Assembly: GCA_902727985.1 (NCBI GenBank)
Contig: CACVAY010000139.1
Coordinates: forward strand, 1-64,000
Direction: 5' to 3'
Length of the DNA stretch: 64,000 nt
From: an uncultured Thiotrichaceae bacterium
Lineage (GTDB): Bacteria; Pseudomonadota; Gammaproteobacteria; Thiotrichales; Thiotrichaceae
The translations under genes were made by a program, and so were the position numbers. The number at the start of each line of letters is the position of its first letter. Within the stretch, counting starts at the first letter, position 1. The notes beneath the pieces are model-generated. The model was not told where the DNA came from and ran no database searches. It was given only the letters and a program-made list of their open reading frames with translations. Of this stretch, positions 8,269 to 17,057 are shown piece after piece.

Positions 8269-9336
8269 GGTCACAACCTTAACATACCTGTTTTGCTTGT
8301 CATTATTCTTAGTTCATTCATTCTTGGGGGATGTGAGACGCTTTCTTATTATCAGCAAATGGGAACCGGACATCTCGACTTAATGAATAAGCGAGAACTT
8401 ATTAGCACGCGAATCAACAAGACTGATATTGCCCCTGAAGAAAAACGCAAACTTGAATTAGTGGTATCAGCGAAGAAATTTGCCCGTGAGCATCTCCACT
8501 TACCCGTTAATAGCAGCTATCGTCATTATAGTGACCTAAAACGTCCTTACGTTACATGGAATGTGGTGGCCACAAAACCGTTGAGTATGACCCCTGCCCC
8601 ATCTTGTTTTCCCATCGTTGGCTGTTTAAGCTATCGTGGTTATTTCAAAAAAACAGATGCTGAACACTACGCAAAAAAACTAGATCAACAAGGACTAGAA
8701 ACCTATATCGCAGGGTCATCTGCTTATTCAACATTAGGTTGGTTTGATGATCCAGTGGTTAGCACCATGCTTCGATACGATGATTATTTTTTACTTGAAA
8801 CCCTGTTCCATGAATTAGCCCATCAAAAAGTCTATTTCCCAGATGACAGCAACTTTAACGAGGCATTCGCAAGTGCCATCGGGCAATATGGTGTTCGCAA
8901 GTGGCTGGAAACCCATGGCACAACACAGGATATTCAAAACTACGAGATTTACTTGAACAGACGGACTGCGTTTACGGAAATGCTTGAGCATACTGCTGAT
9001 GAATTAAGGCGGATTTTTAAACAAAAAAATAAATCTAAAGAAAGCCTGTTAGAAGAAAAAAAAGCTGAATATGCAACCTTAATGATGCGTTATAGCTTGT
9101 TTAAACAAAAGCATGCGTACAACGGTTATGACAATTGGTTTAAAAAGCCCGTCAATAACCCTCGACTTGCTATCGTTTCTACTTATCACCATTTAGTCTC
9201 TAATTTTAACGAGCATTTAAAGCAATGTGATAATGATTTAGATCGTTTTTATCGTTCAATATCAACGCTTAGTGCTCTCTCGCCAAGTTTGCGAAAAAAA
9301 ACTCTGTTACATTCTGGAGGATGTACCGTTAAATAG
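8260..9336 (+). CDS. Putative lipoprotein aminopeptidase (PF10023-like)
   Basis: About 358 aa. It has a lipoprotein signal (VLLVIILSSFILGGCETL) and the zinc-metalloprotease motif LFHELAHQKVYFPDDSNFNEAFA, where HExxH and a downstream Glu are visible. The layout matches the Aminopep family of predicted aminopeptidases. It would sit in the outer membrane facing the periplasm. The ATG at 8260 has AAGGAC upstream. The TTG at 8242 would add MARTRC and give a more basic N-region, so the exact start is open. Its 5' end overlaps ychJ on the opposite strand. Confidence 0.85.
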   Translation: MIHGHNLNIPVLLVIILSSFILGGCETLSYYQQMGTGHLDLMNKRELISTRINKTDIAPEEKRKLELVVSAKKFAREHLHLPVNSSYRHYSDLKRPYVTWNVVATKPLSMTPAPSCFPIVGCLSYRGYFKKTDAEHYAKKLDQQGLETYIAGSSAYSTLGWFDDPVVSTMLRYDDYFLLETLFHELAHQKVYFPDDSNFNEAFASAIGQYGVRKWLETHGTTQDIQNYEIYLNRRTAFTEMLEHTADELRRIFKQKNKSKESLLEEKKAEYATLMMRYSLFKQKHAYNGYDNWFKKPVNNPRLAIVSTYHHLVSNFNEHLKQCDNDLDRFYRSISTLSALSPSLRKKTLLHSGGCTVK

Positions 9337-9465
9337 AAATTCACACAACATTTATGCTTCAGTTGGGCTATATTCAGAGGGTTGCGCCTCAATAACGGAC
9401 AATTTTTAATCGGAGTGTTTTCTACGAAGCCTTCCCTAAGCATTCACATGAAACGGAATTCAAAA

Positions 9466-10551
9466 ATGATAACAAATAGAAATACGCGGCTTGTCGCTTG
9501 GGTTTTACCTCTTTTCCTAAGTGCTTGTGGCGGTGAGGGTAACTCTGCAAACTCTAACAGCCCACCACCTACACCCGTTTCACAAACCACAACAAACACA
9601 AATCCTGCTGGAAACACCCCAACTGCATTACCTCCTCCGTCAGTTGATAATGCTGACTTCAGTTTACGGCGATCAACTGCAATCGACTCAGAAGTTGGGC
9701 AATTAACAGTTAATGGTACTTACTCAACAAAGAAACTGTATTACAAAGACTCCCAACAAGAGGTTAGTGAATTTATCATCGATAATAATGAGGCTATTAT
9801 TTTGAAAATCATGCCTGACTCAAGCACTGATCAATATCAATTCAATGCAGTTTATTTTTCAGAAGATGGAAGCTCACAGGTTTCAGCAGAGGTAACTATA
9901 TCAATTTATGCGGATTTTCAAGGACAAACTGCTAAGGTGTTACCACTGGGTGATTCGATTACACATGGTTACAACAGCATCAGCTATCGTTATCGCTTAA
10001 AACAAAAAACGCTGGATGACTCTTCAGTTAATATCGACTTTATCGGTAGCCAAAATAGGCCTTCAATATTCTCAGATACTCAGCACGATGGTTTTTCTGG
10101 ATATCGCACTGATGAAATTCTCTATGGAACAGGCGGAACCGCTTCACTAGCTATTCGTCTGGACAATATGAGCATTCCCGATATGGTTCTCATTCATGCA
10201 GGCACTAATGATATGTTGCAAAACTATTCCGTCAATCATGCTGTAGATCATATTCGAGAAACGATTGATGTGCTACGCCAAAGAAATCCAAATATCACAA
10301 TCCTGTTAGGACAAATAGTACCTACCGGAAATAACGATACCAACGAATCAATCGCTGATCTTAATGACAGGCTGGCAAGCTTGGGAAGCAGTATGTATAC
10401 CGATTATTCGCCCATCATTCTGGTTAACCATTATTCAGATTTCTACAACAGTGATTTGAGCGACGGTATTCACCCGAATCAAAGTGGTGAAGAGAAAATG
10501 GCAGAGCGTTGGTTTAATGCGATGCTTCCATTGTTTGATGGGTATCACTAA
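9466..10551 (+). CDS. SGNH/GDSL-hydrolase lipoprotein
   Basis: About 361 aa. A lipoprotein signal (MITNRNTRLVAWVLPLFLSACGG) is followed by a Ser/Thr/Pro/Asn-rich spacer. A roughly 100-residue beta-like region comes next, then an SGNH hydrolase domain: block I LPLGDSITHGYNS, block III HAGTNDML, block V SDGIHPNQSGEEKMA. These supply the Ser, Gly, Asn and Asp-His of an esterase or carbohydrate deacetylase active site. I prefer the ATG at 9466 for its ideal signal peptide; an ATG at 9448 and a TTG at 9382 are also possible. It belongs to a run of exported hydrolases and lipoproteins from 5 to 10.5 kb. Confidence 0.87.
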   Translation: MITNRNTRLVAWVLPLFLSACGGEGNSANSNSPPPTPVSQTTTNTNPAGNTPTALPPPSVDNADFSLRRSTAIDSEVGQLTVNGTYSTKKLYYKDSQQEVSEFIIDNNEAIILKIMPDSSTDQYQFNAVYFSEDGSSQVSAEVTISIYADFQGQTAKVLPLGDSITHGYNSISYRYRLKQKTLDDSSVNIDFIGSQNRPSIFSDTQHDGFSGYRTDEILYGTGGTASLAIRLDNMSIPDMVLIHAGTNDMLQNYSVNHAVDHIRETIDVLRQRNPNITILLGQIVPTGNNDTNESIADLNDRLASLGSSMYTDYSPIILVNHYSDFYNSDLSDGIHPNQSGEEKMAERWFNAMLPLFDGYH

Positions 10552-10866
10552 TACATCATTTGCTTTCCAATGCGCGTCTCCCTTTCTCACTATCAAACAT
10601 AGCCGCTATTCATAAACCAGAGGCTTATACCATCTTGTGGAAACTACCAAGCCCCTCCACTATTTTGCCTAATTGTTATGTCTCTTGATTTTTTGTAAAT
10701 TGGTAATATTATTTTTTGATCTATTCTTCACAAGATCACGTACTATGTCTAACACTTGGGCTTGTCCCAAAGATGCCAGACTACCTGCCTCGAAAATAGT
10801 ACTGATAGCTGTTTTATCAGGCATGTATAATCGGCTCCACGTATTTAACCATTTACGAATTACACA
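10552..10866. other. Intergenic region before dsbD
   Basis: This 315-bp stretch has no supported gene. A 65-aa ORF on the plus strand (10673-10870) is hydrophobic but overlaps the dsbD start and has no family look. A TATAAT at 10826-10831 is the best -10 candidate for dsbD; no good -35 is visible. Confidence 0.5.
10826..10831 (+). promoter_or_regulatory. Candidate -10 element of dsbD
   Basis: A consensus TATAAT (context GGCATGTATAATCGG) lies 35 bp upstream of the dsbD ATG. The -35 region is poor, so this is a tentative call. Confidence 0.35.
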
Positions 10867-13170
10867 ATGAAAATAAAGATATTCGCTGCAATTATTTCAC
10901 TTCTAGCTATCGTCAATGCCTATGGTTTATTAAGCCAAGATGAAATCCTTCACCCTGATGAAGCATTCAAAGTTTCTGCAGAAATACTTGAGGATAATAT
11001 TCAGGTCAAATGGGCAATTGAAGATGGCTACTACCTATACAAGGAAAAATTTGGTTTCAGCGTGGAAACCCCTGAGGCCACACTAGGTGCCCCGGAACTC
11101 CCGGCCGGTAAATATAAGAAAGATAAATACTTGGGCGAAGTCCATGTTCATCATGATGATGTGCTTGCTACCATTCCTTATCAGACCACTGCCGCCATTC
11201 CGGAGCTTACACTTAAGGTGAGTTACCAAGGCTGTGCAGAAGCTGGGCTTTGCTTTCCGCCACAACATAAGAAACTCACATTATCACTACCCAAACCCGC
11301 TGTACCTGAAAGTATTACAAAAACAGCCAAACCGGCTGCTGGCATTTCAAATTTAGCGCAAAACTTAGGCATCACCAGTATTGGTAGTAATGAACCCCTA
11401 GCACCGGATGAGGCTTTTAAATACTTTGTTAGTAACGAAGGAAGTTCGATAACGGCTTTTTGGAAAGTAACGCCTGGCCACTACCTCTATAAAGAGAAGA
11501 TTACATTCGCTATCGATGAAGGAAGTACCGCCAAACTGGGAACACCGATATTCCCTACCGCAAAATTAAAGAAGGACGAATATCTTGGCGATACAATGGT
11601 CTATGAGGAAGACTTTAGTGTCACCGTGCCCGTTATTAGTGGAGAAAAAGGTGATTTCACCCTTATTTCTCGTTATCAAGGCTGCTCTGAAATCACCGGA
11701 ATTTGCTATTCACCACAAAAGAAAAAGAATACGCTAACACTAAGCAGTCTTGTTGCTGCAGTTGATACTTCTGCCCAAACAGTTACAACATCAACAACAG
11801 ATGCTACGTCACAAGTTACTGCAGATTCCAAGCCAGCAGAATCTGAACAAGATGTACTCTTCAATGAAATCAAGAATGGTTCTTTAATAGGCATCATTCT
11901 GTTGTTCCTGGCATTGGGTCTTGGGCTTGCTTTTACCCCCTGTGTTTTCCCTATGATCCCTATTCTATCGGGTATCATTGCTGGACAAGGTAATACAATC
12001 ACGACCAAAAAAGCTTTCTTACTCTCAGTAGCATATGTGCTACCCATGGCACTGGTTTATGCCGTCGTTGGGGTTATAGCGGGGCTTAGTGGAGCCAACC
12101 TGCAAATCATGTTCCAGAATCCATGGGTGATTAGTTCATTTGCTGCATTATTTGTATTGCTATCACTGGCCATGTTTGGTTTCTATGAACTCCAAATGCC
12201 CGCCAGCATTCAATCCAAATTAAATGATTTCAGTAATAAACAAGAAAGCGGAAGCTATATTGGTGCGGCGATTATGGGCGTACTTTCTGCCCTAATTGTC
12301 GGGCCTTGTGTAACAGCACCATTGATTGCAGCGCTTACCTATATCGCACAAACAGGCGACGCTGTTCTTGGCGGTTTAGCCTTATTTGCACTTGGGTTAG
12401 GGATGGGAATTCCACTTATTTTAATCGGAACCTCTGCTGGCAAACTATTACCAAAAGCTGGGGCATGGATGAATGCTACTAAAGCAGTATTTGGTGTACT
12501 CATGATCGGCCTGGCAATCTGGATGCTTGAACGCATTCTACCATTTGAAATCATTATGCTCTTGAGCGCCATCTTGATCATTGTATCTGCGGTTTATATG
12601 AAGGCGGTTAGCGCGTTACCCGAAGGTACAAGTCCGTGGAATTATCTTTGGAAAGGGCTAGGAATTATCCTACTGATTTACGGTATTATCCTCATGTTAG
12701 GTGTCGCTGCTGGCAGTAAGAGTATGCTGCAACCCTTGAAAGGCATTGTGGGTGTTTCTTCATCTGCTACTGCAAACACAGCCGCAAGCCATCTTGTTTT
12801 TAAACGTGTTCGCACACTAGCTGAGCTTGATCAAGCGGTATTGAATGCAAAGCAAAACAAGCAAACCGTTATGCTAGATTTCTATGCTGACTGGTGTATC
12901 TCTTGCAAGGAAATGGAACACACGACGTTTAAAGACCCACAAGTGGTTCAAGCCCTCAGTAAAACCGTCTTACTTCAAGCAGATGTCACTGACAATAATG
13001 ATGACGATAAAGCCTTAATGAAACGTTTTGGCTTATTTGGCCCACCAGGCATCATGTTCTATGATACGCAAGGTAAGGAGCATGAAGATTATCGTTTAGT
13101 GGGGGATATTAAGGCTGAAAAGTTCTTAGGGCATGTCAACGGTTTTTTGAAGAATCACGCTGGTTCTTAA
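10867..13170 (+). CDS. dsbD: Thiol:disulfide interchange protein DsbD with duplicated alpha domain
   Basis: The 767-aa protein is much longer than the usual 565-600 aa. The order is signal peptide (1-20), first DsbD-alpha domain (about 25-145, YQGCAEAGLCFPPQ), and second DsbD-alpha domain (about 165-295, YQGCSEITGICYSPQ). An eight-helix membrane domain follows with the paired Cys in FTPCVFP and GPCVTAP, then a C-terminal thioredoxin domain with FYADWCISCKEME. DsbD carries electrons from cytoplasmic thioredoxin to periplasmic reductases such as DsbC and cytochrome c maturation proteins. Both alpha domains keep the Cys pair, so both could be active. The window encodes several c-type cytochromes, which fits a need for periplasmic thiol reduction. 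Confidence 0.95.
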   Translation: MKIKIFAAIISLLAIVNAYGLLSQDEILHPDEAFKVSAEILEDNIQVKWAIEDGYYLYKEKFGFSVETPEATLGAPELPAGKYKKDKYLGEVHVHHDDVLATIPYQTTAAIPELTLKVSYQGCAEAGLCFPPQHKKLTLSLPKPAVPESITKTAKPAAGISNLAQNLGITSIGSNEPLAPDEAFKYFVSNEGSSITAFWKVTPGHYLYKEKITFAIDEGSTAKLGTPIFPTAKLKKDEYLGDTMVYEEDFSVTVPVISGEKGDFTLISRYQGCSEITGICYSPQKKKNTLTLSSLVAAVDTSAQTVTTSTTDATSQVTADSKPAESEQDVLFNEIKNGSLIGIILLFLALGLGLAFTPCVFPMIPILSGIIAGQGNTITTKKAFLLSVAYVLPMALVYAVVGVIAGLSGANLQIMFQNPWVISSFAALFVLLSLAMFGFYELQMPASIQSKLNDFSNKQESGSYIGAAIMGVLSALIVGPCVTAPLIAALTYIAQTGDAVLGGLALFALGLGMGIPLILIGTSAGKLLPKAGAWMNATKAVFGVLMIGLAIWMLERILPFEIIMLLSAILIIVSAVYMKAVSALPEGTSPWNYLWKGLGIILLIYGIILMLGVAAGSKSMLQPLKGIVGVSSSATANTAASHLVFKRVRTLAELDQAVLNAKQNKQTVMLDFYADWCISCKEMEHTTFKDPQVVQALSKTVLLQADVTDNNDDDKALMKRFGLFGPPGIMFYDTQGKEHEDYRLVGDIKAEKFLGHVNGFLKNHAGS

Positions 13171-13180
13171 ATACAAAAAA

Positions 13181-13951
13181 TTAGAAACGGTACGTCTGCG
13201 TTACATTATTTGCTAATAACTCAAAGCCACCTGAGTCGTATTTCAGGTGGCTTTGTTGATCGTACCAATCACCTAAAACAATGCGTTGCATTGGCTGTCC
13301 ACTCTCTAACTCAAATTCATGAACTGCTGGACGATGTGTGTGCCCATGAATTAGCCTCTTAACGCCATACTCAAGCATTACTGCTTCAACAGCACTCTGA
13401 TTGACATCGAGAATCTCGTCACTCTGTTCTCGTGTAGTCTTAGTGCTTTCTTCACGCATCGCTATAGCTTGCTTGATTCGTTCAGGAACACCCAAGGACA
13501 GTAATTGCTCCTGCCACTGGGCTGTCCGACTCATCGCCCTGAATGTTTGATACTGATGATCATCAGTACATAAAGTGTCACCATGCATGATAAGTACGGG
13601 CTCGCCATACAAGTCAATAATGTGATGCTCTGGAAGCATTTGAATGCTTGTTCGCTCTGAAAATAACTCACCCAGGATAAAGTCACGATTACCATGAATG
13701 AAGAAAATCTCACAACCAGAGTCAGTTAATGAACGCAGTGCATCTACAATGGGGATAAAAGGTTTTCCCAACGAGTGGTCAAGTACATCATCACCAATCC
13801 AGAACTCAAAAAGGTCGCCCAAAATATACAGTGATTGCGTATTGCTTTCTTCAAGGTTTTTTAGCAGCTGTAGAAATTGCAAAGTAACAGCAGGACGGCT
13901 TATATCCAGATGTAAATCAGAGATAAACCAAATAGGAGATGGCTGAGTCAT
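13181..13951 (-). CDS. lpxH: UDP-2,3-diacylglucosamine diphosphatase LpxH
   Basis: 256 aa of calcineurin-like metallophosphoesterase with FISDLHLD, YILGDLFEFWIGDD, FIHGNRDFILG, IMHGDTLCTDD and LIHGHTHRP, all typical of LpxH. It hydrolyses UDP-2,3-diacylglucosamine to lipid X in lipid A synthesis, peripherally at the inner membrane. It lies 66 bp downstream of the cyclophilin gene on the same strand, a neighbour pair common in gammaproteobacteria. It converges on dsbD with a 10-bp gap. Confidence 0.96.
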   Translation of the reverse strand: MTQPSPIWFISDLHLDISRPAVTLQFLQLLKNLEESNTQSLYILGDLFEFWIGDDVLDHSLGKPFIPIVDALRSLTDSGCEIFFIHGNRDFILGELFSERTSIQMLPEHHIIDLYGEPVLIMHGDTLCTDDHQYQTFRAMSRTAQWQEQLLSLGVPERIKQAIAMREESTKTTREQSDEILDVNQSAVEAVMLEYGVKRLIHGHTHRPAVHEFELESGQPMQRIVLGDWYDQQSHLKYDSGGFELLANNVTQTYRF

Positions 13952-14017
13952 AAGGAATAACCAGCTAGAAGATAAGAAACAAGCACCTCTCTCAACCAGA
14001 GAGATGCTTGAGAGGCA

Positions 14018-14629
14018 CTATTCAGCGTTAGTAATAGTCACCTTGTTCATAAGGATTGACTCTTTTGGAACATCCTGATGATAACCATTATTGCCCGTTT
14101 CAACGGCAACAATTTTGTCCATCACGTCCATCCCATCAACCACCTTACCAAATACTGCATAACCCCAGCCGCGCATGTCTTCACTTTTGAAGTTTAAGAA
14201 ATCATTATCTTTCACATTAATAAAAAACTGTGATGAAGCCGAATGCGGTTCATTAGTTCTAGCCATAGCAACAGTACCACGGTCATTCTTAAGACCATTG
14301 TTAGCCTCATTCTTGATCGTTGCTTTCGTTGTTTTTTCAGACATATCAGGGTTCATACCCCCACCCTGAACCATGAAACCAGGAATAACACGGTGGAAGA
14401 TTGTTCCATCATAGAAACCATCATTTACATAGGCTACAAAATTTTCTGTAGAGTTTGGGGCATTCTCTGCATCTAACTCTAACGTAATATTACCCAATGT
14501 AGTTTCAATTAAAACTTTAGGATTCGCAGTCATTTTATCTCCTGTCGATTGCGATGATTTTTCATTCCCAACTGCACAAGCTGAAAATGAAAACAAAAAT
14601 AAACTTACCAGTACTATTAATCGTTTCAT
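14018..14629 (-). CDS. Peptidyl-prolyl cis-trans isomerase, cyclophilin type, lipoprotein
   Basis: 203 aa. A lipoprotein signal ([12 protein letters not shown]) is followed by a cyclophilin domain with [45 protein letters not shown] and [16 protein letters not shown]. The catalytic Arg of FHRVIPGFM is present. The signal indicates periplasmic, membrane-anchored folding help rather than the cytoplasmic PpiB. AAGGAATGGGAC gives a fair Shine-Dalgarno. It precedes lpxH; in many relatives a cytosolic PpiB occupies this place, so the lipoprotein form is a small twist. Confidence 0.93.
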   Translation of the reverse strand: MKRLIVLVSLFLFSFSACAVGNEKSSQSTGDKMTANPKVLIETTLGNITLELDAENAPNSTENFVAYVNDGFYDGTIFHRVIPGFMVQGGGMNPDMSEKTTKATIKNEANNGLKNDRGTVAMARTNEPHSASSQFFINVKDNDFLNFKSEDMRGWGYAVFGKVVDGMDVMDKIVAVETGNNGYHQDVPKESILMNKVTITNAE

Positions 14630-14814
14630 GTCCCATTCCTTTTTATGGATTTTAATTATTCATTCTCGCCAAATTACGTAACAACGAATCTAAGGGATGC
14701 ACGTAGCTGCGGGATGATAGCTTGTTGCAAGCACCATTGCTATTAAATTTGTACAGAAAAACCTCCCTATAAACTCAATGACTCACAAAACAGATTAAGC
14801 TTATTAGCTGATAT

Positions 14815-15519
14815 TTATTGATTTTCTGGTGGTACATTAACAAATGCCCCTTTCCCATACCACGCTCGTTGATCACAGGTTCGTGGGATTATTTGCGGAT
14901 TGGCATCGGGGTTAATATCATTACTCCATGTCATAACAGGTGTTCCTGTCCCCAGTGGCTCGTCATAATCAATCCAATACACTCGCTTGACAATTTTGCG
15001 ACCTGTATAACGTGCATCATATCCCAAATAACGGACATACTCAGTTTGACGTTTAGCCTTATCTAAAGTCTTAAAAAAGCCAAGAGTGACAGTATTTTTA
15101 TGTGGCCCCTTCGGCACGACTTTCCCATTATCGACATTCTGCTTCCAGAGATCCTTTACAATGGTTTTAGCTTCCTGTTCAGATTCGATATTAGGTATAT
15201 ATACCAGATAGTTAAGCGTCTCTTTGGTACGCATACTGCGAATAGTCACTTCCAAGCCATATTTACGGATACTTCCAGCAAGAGAATGTGCTGTATTTTC
15301 ACTGTAGTAAGGACCAATAGTATAACAACTGCTGGCACCTGTAGCACGATGCGCAGAATAGCCAAGTCGTGGGGTTTCTCTAATAACTTCTAACGGTGGA
15401 ATATCTTTTTCTGTGAGCGGATAATCATCCGTATACGCGACATTCTTGACCACATTCATGAAAATCAAGAAAATATTTAATACCACCAATGTAATTAATA
15501 ATTTACGCATTTTATACAT
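14815..15519 (-). CDS. SPOR-like domain protein, membrane anchored
   Basis: The 234-aa protein has an N-terminal membrane anchor (LLITLVVLNIFLIFMNVV). Its periplasmic part contains a SPOR-like repeat: CYTIGPYYSENTAHSLAGSIRKYG, YLVYIPNIESEQEAKTIVKDLW, VTLGFFKTLDKAKRQTEYVRYLG. SPOR domains bind denuded peptidoglycan glycan strands, often at division sites. The gene overlaps the coaX stop (ATGTATAAA) and may start either at 15519 or at the ATG at 15510. A small SPOR protein after coaX is common in gammaproteobacteria, so the third place in the birA-coaX operon is not unusual. Confidence 0.8.
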   Translation of the reverse strand: MYKMRKLLITLVVLNIFLIFMNVVKNVAYTDDYPLTEKDIPPLEVIRETPRLGYSAHRATGASSCYTIGPYYSENTAHSLAGSIRKYGLEVTIRSMRTKETLNYLVYIPNIESEQEAKTIVKDLWKQNVDNGKVVPKGPHKNTVTLGFFKTLDKAKRQTEYVRYLGYDARYTGRKIVKRVYWIDYDEPLGTGTPVMTWSNDINPDANPQIIPRTCDQRAWYGKGAFVNVPPENQ

Positions 15520-16300
15520 GAATCAATGTTTGCTCGTGATTATAAACTTTTTGCAAACCACGTAATACAAGATCAGGATGAATTTCACAATCCAATGATA
15601 AACCTTCGGTAATAAGTTCAGCATCACCACCCGTTAAAATGATACTCACATCACTCGATAACTGCTTTATTGTTTGTTCTACAGTATATTCTATGCCCGC
15701 GATAAAGGTATTTACGGTACCAAGAATAATCGCATCATCCGTACTGTCTGCATAGTAACGACCTTTATAGGCGTTAAAGTTAATAGCAGAATGCTGATCT
15801 AGTTGAGTATTTTTATGCAAACTGGCAAACATCGTTTGCAGTCCTGGAGAAATAATCCCCCCTAGATGCTTACCCTCTTTCGTCATAATGTCGATGGTGA
15901 CAGCAGTACCTGCATCAACAACAATGATGAGTTCTGAGGGCAGACTCAAATCCAAGGCTCCCAGCATCGCCACAAAACGATCAACACCAAGATTTTCAGG
16001 CGTTTGATAAGCATTGTTCAAACCAAAAGCGTGTGAGGTCGATTGCATAAAAACTACCTGCATCTGTAAAGAATGGCAATATTCTTTGACAGAACGCGCA
16101 AACTCCACACCCAGCACCGAAGAGACATACAAGACTGTAGCATGTTGATCTTCCAACAACTGCTGGCAAACCTCCAGTGCACTACTTTTTGTATGTATGA
16201 CAGGCGTTAGTGTTCGCAACTCTCCATTGACGACACGTGCTGACTTTATTCTCGTATTACCAGCATCAATTAACAGAACGATTTCGATGGGCTCAGGCAT
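15512..16300 (-). CDS. coaX: Type III pantothenate kinase
   Basis: 262 aa of the ASKHA-fold CoaX family. The phosphate-binding motif LLIDAGNTRIKSA, the second motif VVDAGTAVTIDIM and the substrate loop NLGVDRFVAMLGA (PENLGxDR) are all visible. It catalyses ATP-dependent phosphorylation of pantothenate, the first step of coenzyme A synthesis. It overlaps birA by 8 bp upstream and the SPOR gene by 8 bp downstream, so the three are translationally coupled. Confidence 0.96.
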   Translation of the reverse strand: MPEPIEIVLLIDAGNTRIKSARVVNGELRTLTPVIHTKSSALEVCQQLLEDQHATVLYVSSVLGVEFARSVKEYCHSLQMQVVFMQSTSHAFGLNNAYQTPENLGVDRFVAMLGALDLSLPSELIIVVDAGTAVTIDIMTKEGKHLGGIISPGLQTMFASLHKNTQLDQHSAINFNAYKGRYYADSTDDAIILGTVNTFIAGIEYTVEQTIKQLSSDVSIILTGGDAELITEGLSLDCEIHPDLVLRGLQKVYNHEQTLIHV

Positions 16301-17057
16301 CTTTTTGTGTAAACTCCCGAATGGATACTTCCCCTGAGGAGATAGCTTTTAGCTCCCCCTCAATCTCGACCATTAACTCACCTTGTGAATTTAGACCTTG
16401 GATCTTTGCATTAGTTTGATGTTTGCTCGTGACTAACAAAATATCCTGCCCCTTAAGAATGTCCCACTTCGCCCACTTATCGAACCAATTTTCAGGATCA
16501 GAATATAAAGTGGTAAAGCTGTTTAAAATCGCTGAAGCAATCTGCCCAGCAGTCACTGGCACATCTAGGTATTCATTAATATAAGTAGCTTCCTGCCCGT
16601 TAAGAATAGCGGGAGCAGTTTGTACATTCATGCCAACTCCTATTACCCAATAACTATTTCTATAGGAAGCTTCAACTAAAACCCCTGCAAGCTTCTTATT
16701 GTTGCAATAAATATCGTTTGGCCATTTGATACCCTGCCCTTGCATGCCAAGCCACTCAAGTGCTTCACAACAAGCAAGCCCAGCAAGCAAACTTAATGGA
16801 GGAAGATTCTTATTATTCCCTTTGAACTGATGGATAAGAGAAAACGAGAAATAAAGATTACCTGAAGCCTCAGAATACCATTGACGTCCTTTAGTACCCT
16901 TGCCTACCGTTTGCTCCTTCGCGATACAAATAGATCCTGGAATCTTATGATTCAATAACCAGGCATTCGTGGAGTCGATTGAATCAAAAGCATGATAATG
17001 AGGAAAAAGCGCACTCGCATTTCCCGATAGGCCTTCAATTGTCAAATCTTGTATCAC
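16293..17057 (-). CDS. birA: Biotin--[acetyl-CoA-carboxylase] ligase, monofunctional
   Basis: 254 aa covering only the ligase and C-terminal domains. The ATP/biotin loop is GKGTKGRQWYSEASGNLYFSF, followed by IKWPNDIYCNNKKLAGVLVEAS. The usual loop is GRGRRGR, so KGTKGR is a variant. The N-terminal DNA-binding domain of E. coli BirA (321 aa) is missing, so this copy should not repress biotin genes itself. Targets encoded in this window include the biotin carrier domain of OadA. It overlaps the MFS gene by 4 bp and coaX by 8 bp. Confidence 0.94.
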   Translation of the reverse strand: MIQDLTIEGLSGNASALFPHYHAFDSIDSTNAWLLNHKIPGSICIAKEQTVGKGTKGRQWYSEASGNLYFSFSLIHQFKGNNKNLPPLSLLAGLACCEALEWLGMQGQGIKWPNDIYCNNKKLAGVLVEASYRNSYWVIGVGMNVQTAPAILNGQEATYINEYLDVPVTAGQIASAILNSFTTLYSDPENWFDKWAKWDILKGQDILLVTSKHQTNAKIQGLNSQGELMVEIEGELKAISSGEVSIREFTQKDA

